Below are positions 1 to 9,659 of a DNA stretch of 64,000 nt, piece by piece. Source of the DNA: Dendrocalamus latiflorus (Eukaryota; Streptophyta; Magnoliopsida; Poales; Poaceae); contig CM029660.1 of NCBI GenBank assembly GCA_017311315.1, forward strand, positions 31,257,410 through 31,321,409, written 5' to 3'. The first letter of the stretch is position 1. Each line of letters starts with the position of its first letter. The position numbers and the translations under genes were made by a program. The notes under the pieces were generated by a model. It saw nothing but the letters and a program-made list of their open reading frames with translations, had not been told where the DNA came from and made no database searches.

Positions 1-1516
1 AAAAGGGGATGGAGGGCAAACCATCCCTGGCGACTCTCTGCGCGTGTGTGTTTTTTGTTTTATGTTTAGGGTTTTGAGAGTGAAACACATGATGTGCTCT
101 TGGTCCTCCTAGATGGAGTGCCTGTAGACCAAATCTTCAGAGCAATACATCAATCTTTGATCTACTACTTGTGTATTATCGTCTAATTGGTGTTGAGTTG
201 GCTTGGGTTGGTTCGTCTGTTTCTCTGTTTCTTCTCTGTTCTTTGATTGTTTCTTTCTTTTCTTGATCTGAGAGAAAGTTCTTGCTTATCTTGTTGATGA
301 TCTAACTTACTGGGTGTTGGGGAATCATACTCAAAGCCATCTTGGCTATTCTATTCCCACGAGCATGGTCTGATTGTCTTCTCATCCTCTCGGCTTTGAT
401 TTTGTGCGCACTCGGTGAAATCACATAAAGCTCTCTATTGGCTGGCTAAGTTTTCAATTAAAGATTAGAATAGCCTCTTGAGTCCGTAACCATGTTGTGT
501 ACAAAGTTTCATGACCAGTTGATCTTTTAATTAAAAGTTATGTGGAATTTGGATCTTGTGGTCGTGCGCTGCTCTGTTCTTCCTATGTTCTTTCGATTCG
601 GTTATGTTTCGACCATGGTCAAGTTTCCGACCGCATCGCTTTGCTTTTCGACCACGTTCAAGCTTTGGATCACTGCATGTTCTTCGGTTTTCATTTTGAT
701 CTGAAACAGTCGCGCTGTTCATTGTTTGAAGTCTCGATCGCCTTTACGATCACATTGGTTTTGACCACAGTCGAGTTTCAGATTGTATCGCACTGTCTTC
801 GGTCACATTCAGTCTTTTAAATTGCTTCGTGTGTTTCTGAACACGTTGGTTGTTTGACCACCTATTGGTTTACGAGCACGTTAGTTACGATCACATTAAT
901 CATTCTGGTTACAAACTGGTTCCGACCACGTTGGTTGTTCGACCATCTCTTAGGCTTACGACCACGTTGGTTATGACCACGTTGATCATTTTGGTTACCT
1001 ACTGGTTCCGACTACGTTGGTTGTTCGACCACTCATTGTTGTTCGACCACGTTGGTTTCGACTGCTCCCATTTTCGATCACGTTGATTTTGGTTTTGGTG
1101 GTTATTGACTATAGTGATTTTCTTTTGGTAGTCGATTTCCGACCACGTTGGACTTCTGACTACATTGGTTTCCAATGTATAATCAGTTTTCGACTATGGT
1201 GATATCCGTTCGGTAGTTGATTTTCGACCATGTTATACTTCCGTCTGGTAGTCGGATTTATGACCACTCTGTCAGCTCTCGACCATGTTGTTGAACTTGT
1301 AACCACGGTATAAGCTTTCGACCACGTTGTCAGATTTTGACCACTTTGTTTTTCCAGCTGTATTCAACCTTGTCTCTTCATTTTTCAAGTGGGGTTTCAA
1401 CTCTAATCCTTATAGCTCTGTAGCTATCAGAGAAAAAGGGTTAAGTGAATACTTGAAGAGAATTTGAAGCCACCATTCACCCCCCTCCCCCCCTCTGTTG
1501 CCTGTCCGGTCTTACA
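1..1516. mobile_element. 3' part of a long LTR (truncated by window edge)
   Basis: This segment ends with CCTGTCCGGTCTTACA, preceded by a C-rich CACCATTCACCCCC stretch. The same kind of ending closes the LTR at 51793-53636 (CACCATTCACTCC...GATCCTATGTA) and the solo LTR at 32290-34321 (ending GATCCTACA). A second shared block, AAAGCCATCTTGGCTATTCT at about 340, matches AAAGTCATCTTGGCTGTTCT near 53120. I infer an LTR of the same broad family whose 5' part lies outside the window. No protein-coding domain is visible in it. Confidence 0.55.
600..1345 (+). repeat. Degenerate GACCACGTTGG array inside the LTR
   Basis: Units like TTCGACCACGTTGGTT recur at irregular 20-60 bp spacing, with variants such as GACCATGTT and GACTACGTT. 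More than fifteen GACC(A)CG-type units can be read. The array is not a regular tandem repeat and keeps no reading frame. A comparable array lies in the solo LTR at 32.4-33.1 kb, and a GGTCAGACCGGCC-like version lies in the LTR near 51.85 kb. Confidence 0.7.
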
Positions 1517-2370
1517 CTTATTGACACGATACCACATGTTTGTAAAGATTACCAAACGTTTTACATGTATTGGTAATCTCTTTTACTATTTCAAGGGCTT
1601 AACATTAACGCTAGTCTTATTTGGTTCGACGATAGAATTATAGCTTGATTACACATAAGAAATATACCACAATGTTGCTTTTCTCCAAATTAATACGCAA
1701 GCAATATAACGTTAATTTATATATCACCAACGAACAGATAATATTCAACATAGATTAAGCATGCCATCATAAAACCACATTTTTACATTATAAGAAACAA
1801 CGATCCTGAGTGAATGAACGTAGAGATGCGAAGGGAAAACGAAGGTCAATAACGTAGCATTTTAATAATCCTTGCTCCCATTTTCGTGTTATAATTTCTG
1901 AAACATGGCCATGTTAATACGTAAGAAGCATAACATGCATGGTTATATTAATGCGTAAGAAGCATCATATCAATTAACCCGCACAACATTGTCCACCGCG
2001 ATAAAGTCCGAACTTACTCAAGCAGCTTGCAACAAGTACAATCACAAACGATCAACATCATATAATCAAGTATGAAAAATGCGAACTTACTCAAGCAGCT
2101 TGCAACAAGTACAATTACAATCGATCAACATCATATAATCAAGTATAAAAAATGTTTCACATAAATAAAGTCTAAATGTCATAAGTATCATACATCCATG
2201 ATCCATCCATGCATACAAGTACAGGCAGCCTCGTCTCAAAAGAAGTACAGGCAGGCGTGGAGCACTTTGTGGGTGCAGGAGGGAGGAAGGAGGCGACGCA
2301 GCAGCGATGCATTGCAGACCCGACCCGTTTGCCCGTAAATGGCTCCAGCTGTTCCCATCCAAACCCAACA
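1517..2370. other. Intergenic AT-rich DNA upstream of the HD-Zip gene
   Basis: No coding region is recognised here. It contains short tandem duplications around TTAATACGTAAGAAGCATAA (1913-1970) and the 73-bp duplication listed separately. Confidence 0.6.
2009..2154. repeat. 73-bp tandem duplication, two copies
   Basis: Copy 1 (2009-2081) and copy 2 (2082-2154) both run from CGAACTTACTCAAGCAGCTT to ATCAAGTAT(G/A)AAAAATG, with only a few substitutions. It lies about 0.6 kb upstream of the HD-Zip IV promoter. No coding content. Confidence 0.85.
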
Positions 2371-2735
2371 GAGCAACTGTAGAGAGAGAAAGAGAGAGGT
2401 CATGGCCGCGACGGGCGCCGTGCTTAAAAACCTCGGCCCTTAATTCGCATCGGTTACTACTACTCCTATACTGCTGCTGCTGCTACCCTCCTCCTACGAG
2501 AGCAGGAGGACAAAGATTGGCACGAACAGTCCAGAAAACCAAGAGCCGAGAGAGAGAGAGAGAGAGAAAGTGTGTGCGTTTTGTGTGGAAAGAGGGAGAG
2601 ATAAGCGCGAGCAAGATAGGAAACAAGGTCGAAGCAGGGGGAATGGCATGAAGCGTGGCAGTAACCAAGACACTGCCAAATATTTCCTATTCGGCATCGT
2701 TGATCTGGAGTAGGCAGATTACTACACTTCTCGTG

Positions 2736-2743
2736 TATAAATA
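2736..2743 (+). promoter_or_regulatory. TATA box of the HD-Zip IV gene
   Basis: TATAAATA lies 104 bp before the ATG at 2847, so transcription probably starts near 2770. The inferred leader holds a (GA)n tract at about 2808-2824. Further GA-rich tracts lie upstream at about 2383-2398 and 2547-2567, which is common in grass promoters and leaders. Confidence 0.75.
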
Positions 2744-2846
2744 GGAGCAAGGAGAAAGGCCACAGGGCGCTCAGCACAGTACAAAGATCTCCCCCTATAG
2801 CTGTAGGTAGAGAGAGAGAGAGACCGAGGCTGGTAGGTTGGTGGCC

Positions 2847-5800
2847 ATGGATTTCGGCGACGACCAGGAGGGATCCGACAGCCAGCGGCGGCGGAAGCGC
2901 TACCACCGCCACACCCCGCGCCAGATTCAGCAACTCGAGGCGTACGCTCCTTCGCACCTTATGATTTGCCTTTTCTTTTCTTCTTTCCCTTGTGATAAAT
3001 ATATTCTTGATGGCGGTGTTATGATCTATGAATAATGGTGTGTGCGTGCGTGCAGGATGTTCAAGGAGTGCCCCCACCCCGACGAGAACCAGCGCGCGCA
3101 GCTGAGCCGCGAGCTCGGCCTGGAGCCCCGGCAGATCAAGTTCTGGTTCCAGAACCGCCGCACCCAGATGAAGGTACGGTGATTTCTTGATTGCTTACGA
3201 GGTTTTTCCATGGTTTTTCGATCGTTTCTTGGGTGTATTTTTTTGCCTGATGGGATCTCGATGGGGTTGCAGGCGCAGCACGAGCGCGCGGACAACTGCT
3301 TCCTTCGCGCGGAGAACGACAAGATCCGGTGCGAGAATATCGCCATGCGCGAGGCGCTCAAGAACGTCATATGCCCCACCTGCGGCGGCCCGCCCGTCGC
3401 CGAGGACTACTTCGACGAGCAGAAGCTCCGCATGGAGAACGCCCGCCTCAAGGAAGAGGTAATCTCTAATGAGCTACCTGTTTGATGCAACGCGCTTGGC
3501 CGGTGTCTATGGTGTGTGCGCGCGCGTGTCCATGTCTGATGATGTCGTTCTTGGGTGCGCGCAGCTCGACCGCGTGTCGAACTTGACGTCCAAGTACCTC
3601 GGCCGGCCCTTCACGCAGATGCCGCCGGTGACGACGATGTCGTCGCTGGACCTGTCCGTCGGCGGGATGGGCGGGCCGGTGCTCGGCGGCCCGTCGCTGG
3701 ACCTCGACCTCCTCAGCGGGGGCTCGTCGGGGATGCCGTTCCAACTGCCGGCGCCCGTGTCGGACATGGAGCGCCCCATGATGGCCGACATGGCCACGCG
3801 TGCCATGGACGAGCTGATCCGGCTCGCGCAGGCCGGGGACCACGTCTGGGTCAAGAGCCCCAGCGGGGACGGGCGGGAGACGCTCAACGTCGACACCTAC
3901 GACAGCATCTTCTCCAAGCCCGGCAGCTCGTTTCGCGCCCCCGACATCAACGTCGAGGGGTCCCGGGACTCGGGGCTGGTCTTCATGAGCGCCGTCGCTC
4001 TAGTCGACGTGTTCATGGACTCAGTGAGCCACCCTCGCTTCAAACCGTTCTACTGATTGCTCCATGACTTGCCGTGCTGAGCTGCTGATTGATTGCTGTT
4101 GCAGAGCAAGTGGATGGAGTTCTTCCCTAGCATCGTGTCCAAGGCGCGCACCATTGATGTCCTCGTGAATGGCATGACCGGGAGGAGCGAATCTCTGATT
4201 CTGGTAATGCTATCGAATTAATCGAGCAAATACATCTTGTTTGTGCTTCGGTTGCTTTTCCATGTGATCATTACGAGAAACTACAAGCAATCTAATGGCG
4301 TCGTCGTGCAGATGTACGAGGAGCTGCACATCATGTCGCCGGTCGTCCCGACGCGCGAGTTCAGCTTCCTCCGCTACTGCCGGCAGATCGAGCAGGGCCT
4401 GTGGGCCATCGCCGACGTCTCCGTGGACCTGCAGCGCGACGCCCAATTCGGCGCGCCGCCACGCTCCCGCCGGCTCCCGTCGGGGTGCCTCATCGCTGAC
4501 ATGTCCAATGGCTACTCCAAGGTTATAGAACTGCTCATGTTCCTGTGCTCCTCGACGTGCATTGCCCTGTCCTGTGCTGCTATGGTGGTCCTTACTCCGA
4601 CGTCGCGTGTTCTTGCTTGGTGTCTGTGTAGGTGACCTGGGTCGAACACATGGAGATTGAGGAGAAGCTCCCGATCAACATGCTCTACCGGGACCTCGTG
4701 CTGAGCGGCGCCGCGTTCGGGGTGCACCGGTGGCTCGGCGCGCTGCAGCGCGCGTGCGAGCGGTACGCGTCCCTCATGACGCTCGGCGTGCCGCTCCACG
4801 ACATCGGTGGAGGTACGTCGCGCGTCCATACATGTCGTGCAAGCATTTGTCCTGTGAAGAATTTGCGTTTTTTACGATGGTTGTTGTGATTGTTAGTGAC
4901 ACCGGAAGGGAAGCGCAGCATGATGAAGCTGTCGCAGCGCATGGTGAGCAGCTTCTGCGCGAGCCTGAGCTCGTCGCACCTCCACCGGTGGACGACGCTA
5001 TCGGGCTCCGACGAGGTGAGCGTGCGCGTGTCCATGCACCGCAGCACCGACCCGGGCCAGCCCAACGGCGTCGTGCTCAGCGCCGCCACCTCCATCTGGC
5101 TGCCCGTCCCCTGCGACCACGTCTTCGCCTTCGTCCGCGACGAGAACACGCGCTCCCAGGTCCGTCCCGTCCCGTCCCGACACGCCATGGTCTCACACTC
5201 CATAGTCTCACACTCCTTCGTCGCGTTCTTGATCTCACACTCACGCCTTGGTGTCATGTCTTACCGTGCCATTTGCCATTTGCTGCAGTGGGACGTACTG
5301 TCGCACGGCAACCAGGTCCAGGAAGTGTCGCGCATCCCCAACGGCTCGAATCCCGGGAACTGCATCTCCTTGCTAAGAGTAATTAATCACTCATCTTAAA
5401 AAAATTCTCGATTGTTAATGCGTCGCGTTGTTGATTCTTGCTGGTTGTTTGATGTGTTGCATTGCAGGGTCTGAATGCGAGCCAGAACAGCATGCTGATC
5501 CTGCAGGAGAGCTGCACGGACGCGTCGGGGTCGCTGGTGGTGTACTCGCCGATCGACATCCCAGCGGCCAACGTTGTTATGAGCGGTGAGGACCCGTCGA
5601 GCATCCCTCTGCTGCCGTCGGGCTTCACCATCCTGCCCGACGGCCGGCCGGGCTCCGCGGCGGGCGCGTCCACCAGCGCCAGCCCGCTCGGGGCCCCGAT
5701 GGGCTCCGTCGTCACCGTCGCCTTCCAGATCCTCGTCAGCAGCCTGCCGTCGTCCAAGCTGAACGCCGAGTCCGTCGCGACGGTCAACGGCCTCATCAGC

Positions 5801-5848
5801 ACCACCGTGCAGCAGATCAAGGCCGCCCTCCACTGCTCCGGCCATTGA
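2847..5848 (+). CDS. HD-Zip class IV homeodomain-START transcription factor (ROC/GLABRA2-like)
   Basis: A spliced gene of 10 exons: 2847-2941, 3056-3173, 3273-3458, 3565-4023, 4105-4203, 4312-4521, 4632-4812, 4897-5159, 5289-5378, 5468-5848. All junctions are GT-AG and phases agree, giving 693 codons plus TGA. The homeodomain covers about residues 16-75, with recognition helix WFQNRR at 62-67. The zipper-loop-zipper follows, with a CPTC motif at 105-108. A START domain runs from about 206 to 445, and the HD-SAD-type C-terminal half runs to the end. Family members are nuclear factors of the epidermal (L1) layer that bind L1-box DNA; START domains are thought to bind lipid or sterol ligands. 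From memory it most resembles rice ROC7, but I cannot confirm orthology. At 693 residues it is slightly short for the family (usually 700-800). I see no disruption. The start codon is the first ATG in frame, just before the acidic-then-basic N-terminus typical of the group. Confidence 0.93.
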
Positions 5849-6153
5849 TCCATCCGAGCTAGCAGCCACTAGTGCTTCTGACGAGGGAGTTGGTTGGCGC
5901 GTTGAAAGCTGGACTCCACCTCCTGCTGCTGCAACTCTCCCTCTATCCATCCATGCATCCATCACCATAACAACTCTTGTTTAGGTTTCGATATCTTTTG
6001 TTTCCCCCTTCTTTCTCTTCAATTTGCGGGATTATTCGGGTTCGCGTAGGCATTCATGCGTCAGGATCAGAGGGCTTTGAGAACGAGGGAGTCAAGAACG
6101 CACCATGCTTTTCCCTTTCCTCTCGCTGCAACACCACTCGGCATTCCATTACA

Positions 6154-6181
6154 CCCCCCCCCCCCCCCCCCCCCCCCCCCC
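6154..6181 (+). repeat. 28-bp poly-C run
   Basis: An uninterrupted run of 28 C lies about 300 bp after the HD-Zip IV stop codon, probably in or just past the 3' UTR. Exact length is unreliable because homopolymers are error-prone in sequencing. The minus strand would be a poly-G run able to form G-quadruplexes. Confidence 0.8.
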
Positions 6182-7139
6182 GCGCGGCTCCATTCATTCC
6201 CATTTCAATCCATGTCGTCGTGGTGGTGGTCTCCGTGTCGCAGCAGAGGATGAATGGTTCGGGTATTGACTTCTGTCCATTAATGTAAAGCCTTCAATGA
6301 ACATTCATTTCGATTATAAATGGAAAGGAAAAAAGAGCTGGTAAGCTGGATGAAGCGTTCATGCCCTGCTTCCATTTCCGGCCCTGTTTTTTTACTACTT
6401 GCCCTGCGTCTTTATCGTTGTCAATTTGTCATCGCTACAACGACACCTCTTCTTCCTCCTTGTCAAGAAACCAACTTGCGATGCATGATGATGGTGAGGC
6501 CGCACCAGCAGCATGTGTTACTGCGTCATGGCATGCAACCGGTTTTGAACGCCACGGCTGCGCAATTGTAAGTGGGCGGCACACACACCGCCGTGCGTGC
6601 TTCCCAGTGACGGCCGCTTTAATACGGTGGTTGGTTGGGCAGCCAACCCCATGGCTCAAGCAAGGCTACAGCGTGGGACGGGGTCCGGCTGGGCCGCTGC
6701 ACGTGCAAGTAATCGACGGTCCAGATCGAACACTACTGAAGAACAAACCGGCTTTGTTCGTATTGATTTCTAAAAGCTGTTTTTCTACCGTAAATAGTTT
6801 TTCTATAATATATAGCTTTCAAACGGAGTGTCTTTTTAAAACATGGTCTACCAATTGATTGTAGTACACACTGTAGTGACTCTATTTATATCGGCCAAAA
6901 TCGCACGAAAGTATCCATCTTTTTACAAACTTCTTTATAAACTGTTACTATTTATAAGACGAAGCCAATATAAACTGGTCCTAGTTTTTGGCTTTTTAGC
7001 GGCTTTCGACTTCGAACTTTCTCAGCTATTATTATTTGTTAGACTAAGAAACTACGTATAAAAGGTACAAGCTGAAACCCCAAAAGAACAGCCTGCCTGC
7101 CCTGCAAAATCTCCCCACGGAGCCGATGGAAAGCGTTGA
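6182..7139. other. Intergenic region
   Basis: No gene is recognised. The part from about 6780 to 7050 is AT-rich and looks like degraded repeat DNA, but I found no paired termini. Confidence 0.5.
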
Positions 7140-7147
7140 TTTCTAAT

Positions 7148-7336
7148 CAGTGGCGAAGCTAGAGCAAATGGGTGGGGGGTGCACAGTGGGTTTGTTGGGC
7201 TGCCGGCCTGGTGGGGGGTGCCTCGTCTTGGGCCATGCGGGGTGCCTATATGGCCGAATTTTTCCAATCCTTAAGAAATTCTGGAAGTGAGGGGGGTGCC
7301 TGGGCACCCACGGGCCTCTATTGGGCTTCGCCCCTG
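7148..7336. mobile_element. hAT-type MITE, 189 bp
   Basis: Terminal inverted repeats are CAGTGGCGAAGC (left) and GCTTCGCCCCTG (right), matching at 11 of 12 positions. The element is flanked by a perfect 8-bp direct repeat TTTCTAAT at 7140-7147 and 7337-7344. An 8-bp TSD with CAG-type termini is diagnostic of hAT elements. There is no coding capacity; the interior is G-rich. Confidence 0.88.
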
Positions 7337-7398
7337 TTTCTAATCAGACGGCCTACGTGCGCGTGCAATTACTGTAGCGCCGCGCTGGACCCAGAACC

Positions 7399-7430
7399 GG
7401 GGTGGGGGTGGGGGTGGGGGTGGGGGTGAG
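7399..7430 (+). repeat. (GGGGGT)n simple repeat
   Basis: About five units of GGGGGT in tandem. Several runs of five G on one strand give clear G-quadruplex potential. Confidence 0.85.
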
Positions 7431-7754
7431 GGCGAGGCCAGCAAGGCAAGGCAAGGGCAGGGGATCGGCGCCGCGCAGGCGGCAAAGTTTGAAGCGCGCG
7501 GCCCGCTCGATCTCGCTCTCTCCCTCCCCACCTCACTTTACTGCGCCATTGATGCACGGTAGCTGCGCTGCTGCCGAAATGTTTCCCGCGAGCGCGTTTG
7601 ATGACGCGCCAGGTCGCCTCCGATCCGGGACCAAATAAGTCCCGACCTACTCTAGATCGCGGCTTAACTAAGTACCAGTGCTAGCTTAGCTTGCACCTAC
7701 GCAGACCAGTGGCCTCTCTCTGGCTAGCTACCCTCTCGCTCCTGCTGGTACTAA

Positions 7755-8000
7755 GGGTCTATTTGGCAACAACTGCAGTTTATGATTTTTGGTTGAAATT
7801 TTTAATTTTTGGTTGTTTATGGTACAAATTACGGAGAGATAGATACTCACTTGTGATTTTGGATGGTACAGATGTTGGGCTTTTAATGTGTACATCGTTT
7901 AACTTGTAGATCCTGTTTTGAAAAAAAAATATTCTACTTGAAAGTTAGTTACTATAACAAAAGTCAAAAGTCGCCAGCTTGAGAAGAAAAGAATAGACCC
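7755..8000. mobile_element. PIF/Harbinger (Tourist-like) MITE, 246 bp
   Basis: Termini GGGTCTATTT and GAATAGACCC are inverted repeats matching at 9 of 10 positions. TAA flanks both sides (7752-7754 and 8001-8003), as expected for the 3-bp TWA target site of this superfamily. The interior is AT-rich and non-coding. Confidence 0.75.
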
Positions 8001-8389
8001 TAACTACACCCATCACCAATCAATCACACAAGCAGCTAGCTAGCTCATAAAACTAGATCAAATCAAACTGTCGACCAAGAAGCTCACAATGGCATCGTCG
8101 TATGCTCGTGTGATTACGATGCAATGTGGAGTTACTAGAACTACTATTATCTAGTGAAAGACCCGTGCTTAGTTTTCGGATTTTGGAAATGGTTTCTCGT
8201 TGCCTTTTGGAGGCTTTTTTGGGGGCCTTGTTTTTGCTGGACAATGTGTACGACAGTATTGAATGAGGCCTTAAATTTGCCATACTGTTGCGGCAGCGTA
8301 GAGCTCGTAGTTGTCGTTATCCCTGCCCATCTTTTCAGCACTTTGCCCAATTTTTTGTCCGCCGACTTAGATCACCGGTTTGAATTTCT

Positions 8390-8615
8390 AACTTTTAATT
8401 TATTTTTCACTATTCCTAAATTTTATTTTTTCTATCTTTTTAACTTTTTTGCTGGTTCTTTTTTCCTATATTCATTTGCATTGTCTGTGATGAGCTAACC
8501 TATTTTTTAATTTTTAATTTTTTAAATTTAGTTACGTCAAATAAACCACCATCAGCTATAGTATAATTTTAATTAATTACAATACAATTTCAGTTATAAA
8601 TCAGCTTATTTTAGC
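8390..8615. repeat. AT-rich dispersed repeat, copy A
   Basis: The block with CCTATATTCATTTGCATTGT and TTTTTAATTTTTTAAATTTA is shared, diverged, with 47040-47285 and more weakly with 51340-51510. It is probably a degraded MITE family; termini are not defined. Confidence 0.45.
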
Positions 8616-8718
8616 CTACCCGTGTGGCATCTTAAATGCCCGAGAATTGCACGAGTAGTAGTGTTTGCATCGGCGTGACGTGGCGATGCCTGGGAGAGTG
8701 GCTTTTCTACGACTACAC

Positions 8719-9051
8719 GTAGCTACATGCACTATCCACGCCGTCCAAGCCGATCCGAGATTTGTGCTGGCTTCTTCTCTCTCCCTCCTCTCTCTCGGCT
8801 CCCAAGCCGCCGCCGCCCCTTCCTTGAGCCGCGCCGCGCCGTTTCCGGCGAGCGGCGGCACGGTGGCAGTGGTTTCCGGCGAGCGTCCCCGTAGCTTCGG
8901 CTCGGACTGTGGTGGCGAGGCTCGGGGGCGCGCTGCGCCTTCGAGGGAGGGCAGCGGCAGCGCGGCGTCGGAGACGAGAGAGGAGGAGAAAGATGCCGCA
9001 TGGATCTCGACGCAAAATCAAGACCCACGATAACGCATGTAGCTACATGCA
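8719..9051. repeat. GC-rich insert flanked by 13-bp direct repeats
   Basis: GTAGCTACATGCA occurs at 8719-8731 and again at 9039-9051. Between them lies about 300 bp of GC-rich sequence with CCGCCGCC and TTTCCGGCGAGCG motifs, set in an AT-rich surrounding. No inverted termini were found. This could be filler DNA from break repair, a retro-inserted fragment or a captured gene piece. Open frames through it look like GC-bias shadows and I recognise no product. Confidence 0.5.
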
Positions 9052-9383
9052 ATGGCAGTTTGTTGTTTTCGATTGTCTTGCCTTGCATGCGTGCCGACCT
9101 AACACGCTACTACATTATGGACTACGGAGTACATGCATGCCATGAAAAAGAAAGATGTAGAAGTAGCAGTGCTAGACTGCTAGTCCTATATATTAATTTG
9201 CAATGTTATCAGAGCATTCCTTCCTCCTTGTTTTGCTACTACGTTAGTGGAGAAATATATCGCTATTTTGACTTTGCACAAGAATTAAGGTGACAATGAA
9301 ATTAAAAAGGTATGAGAGAAAATGATTTAGATATCCTTTATAATTATCTTAGAAAGATGAGAGAATACTTTGTATATGTGGCA

Positions 9384-9629
9384 CTTCCTCTGTCCACATA
9401 TATAGGTCACTGCGGGTTTCGTGCGATCAAGATTTAACCATTAATATATGTTAAAGTATATAGATTGACTATATAAAAATAATATTATTGGATATATCTT
9501 GAAATACTTTCATAATATATATTTTATTATTTTTAGTAGTATATTATAATAATAGATTATAGTCAAAGTTTTTTATTGGAGGCTCTAAAAAGTCAAAAAT
9601 GATCTATATATATTTATGAACAGAGGGAA
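9384..9629. mobile_element. Stowaway (Tc1/mariner) MITE, degenerate
   Basis: The left end CTTCCTCTGTCCACATATAT and right end ATATATTTATGAACAGAGGG are inverted repeats of the Stowaway type (consensus CTCCCTCTGTCC). The interior is AT-rich. The TA target duplication is no longer clean, so the insertion is old. A short (TA)n tract follows at about 9635-9652. Confidence 0.75.
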
Positions 9630-9659
9630 TAATAAATATATATATATATATGACCAAGA

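Noticed and set aside
3466..3896. Minus-strand open frames opposite HD-Zip exon 4
   Set aside because: GC-biased shadows of the real spliced gene, which has consistent GT-AG junctions and family motifs.
8665..9033. 122-codon plus-strand frame in the GC-rich insert
   Set aside because: No recognised domain; Arg/Ala-rich composition typical of GC-bias frames on both strands.
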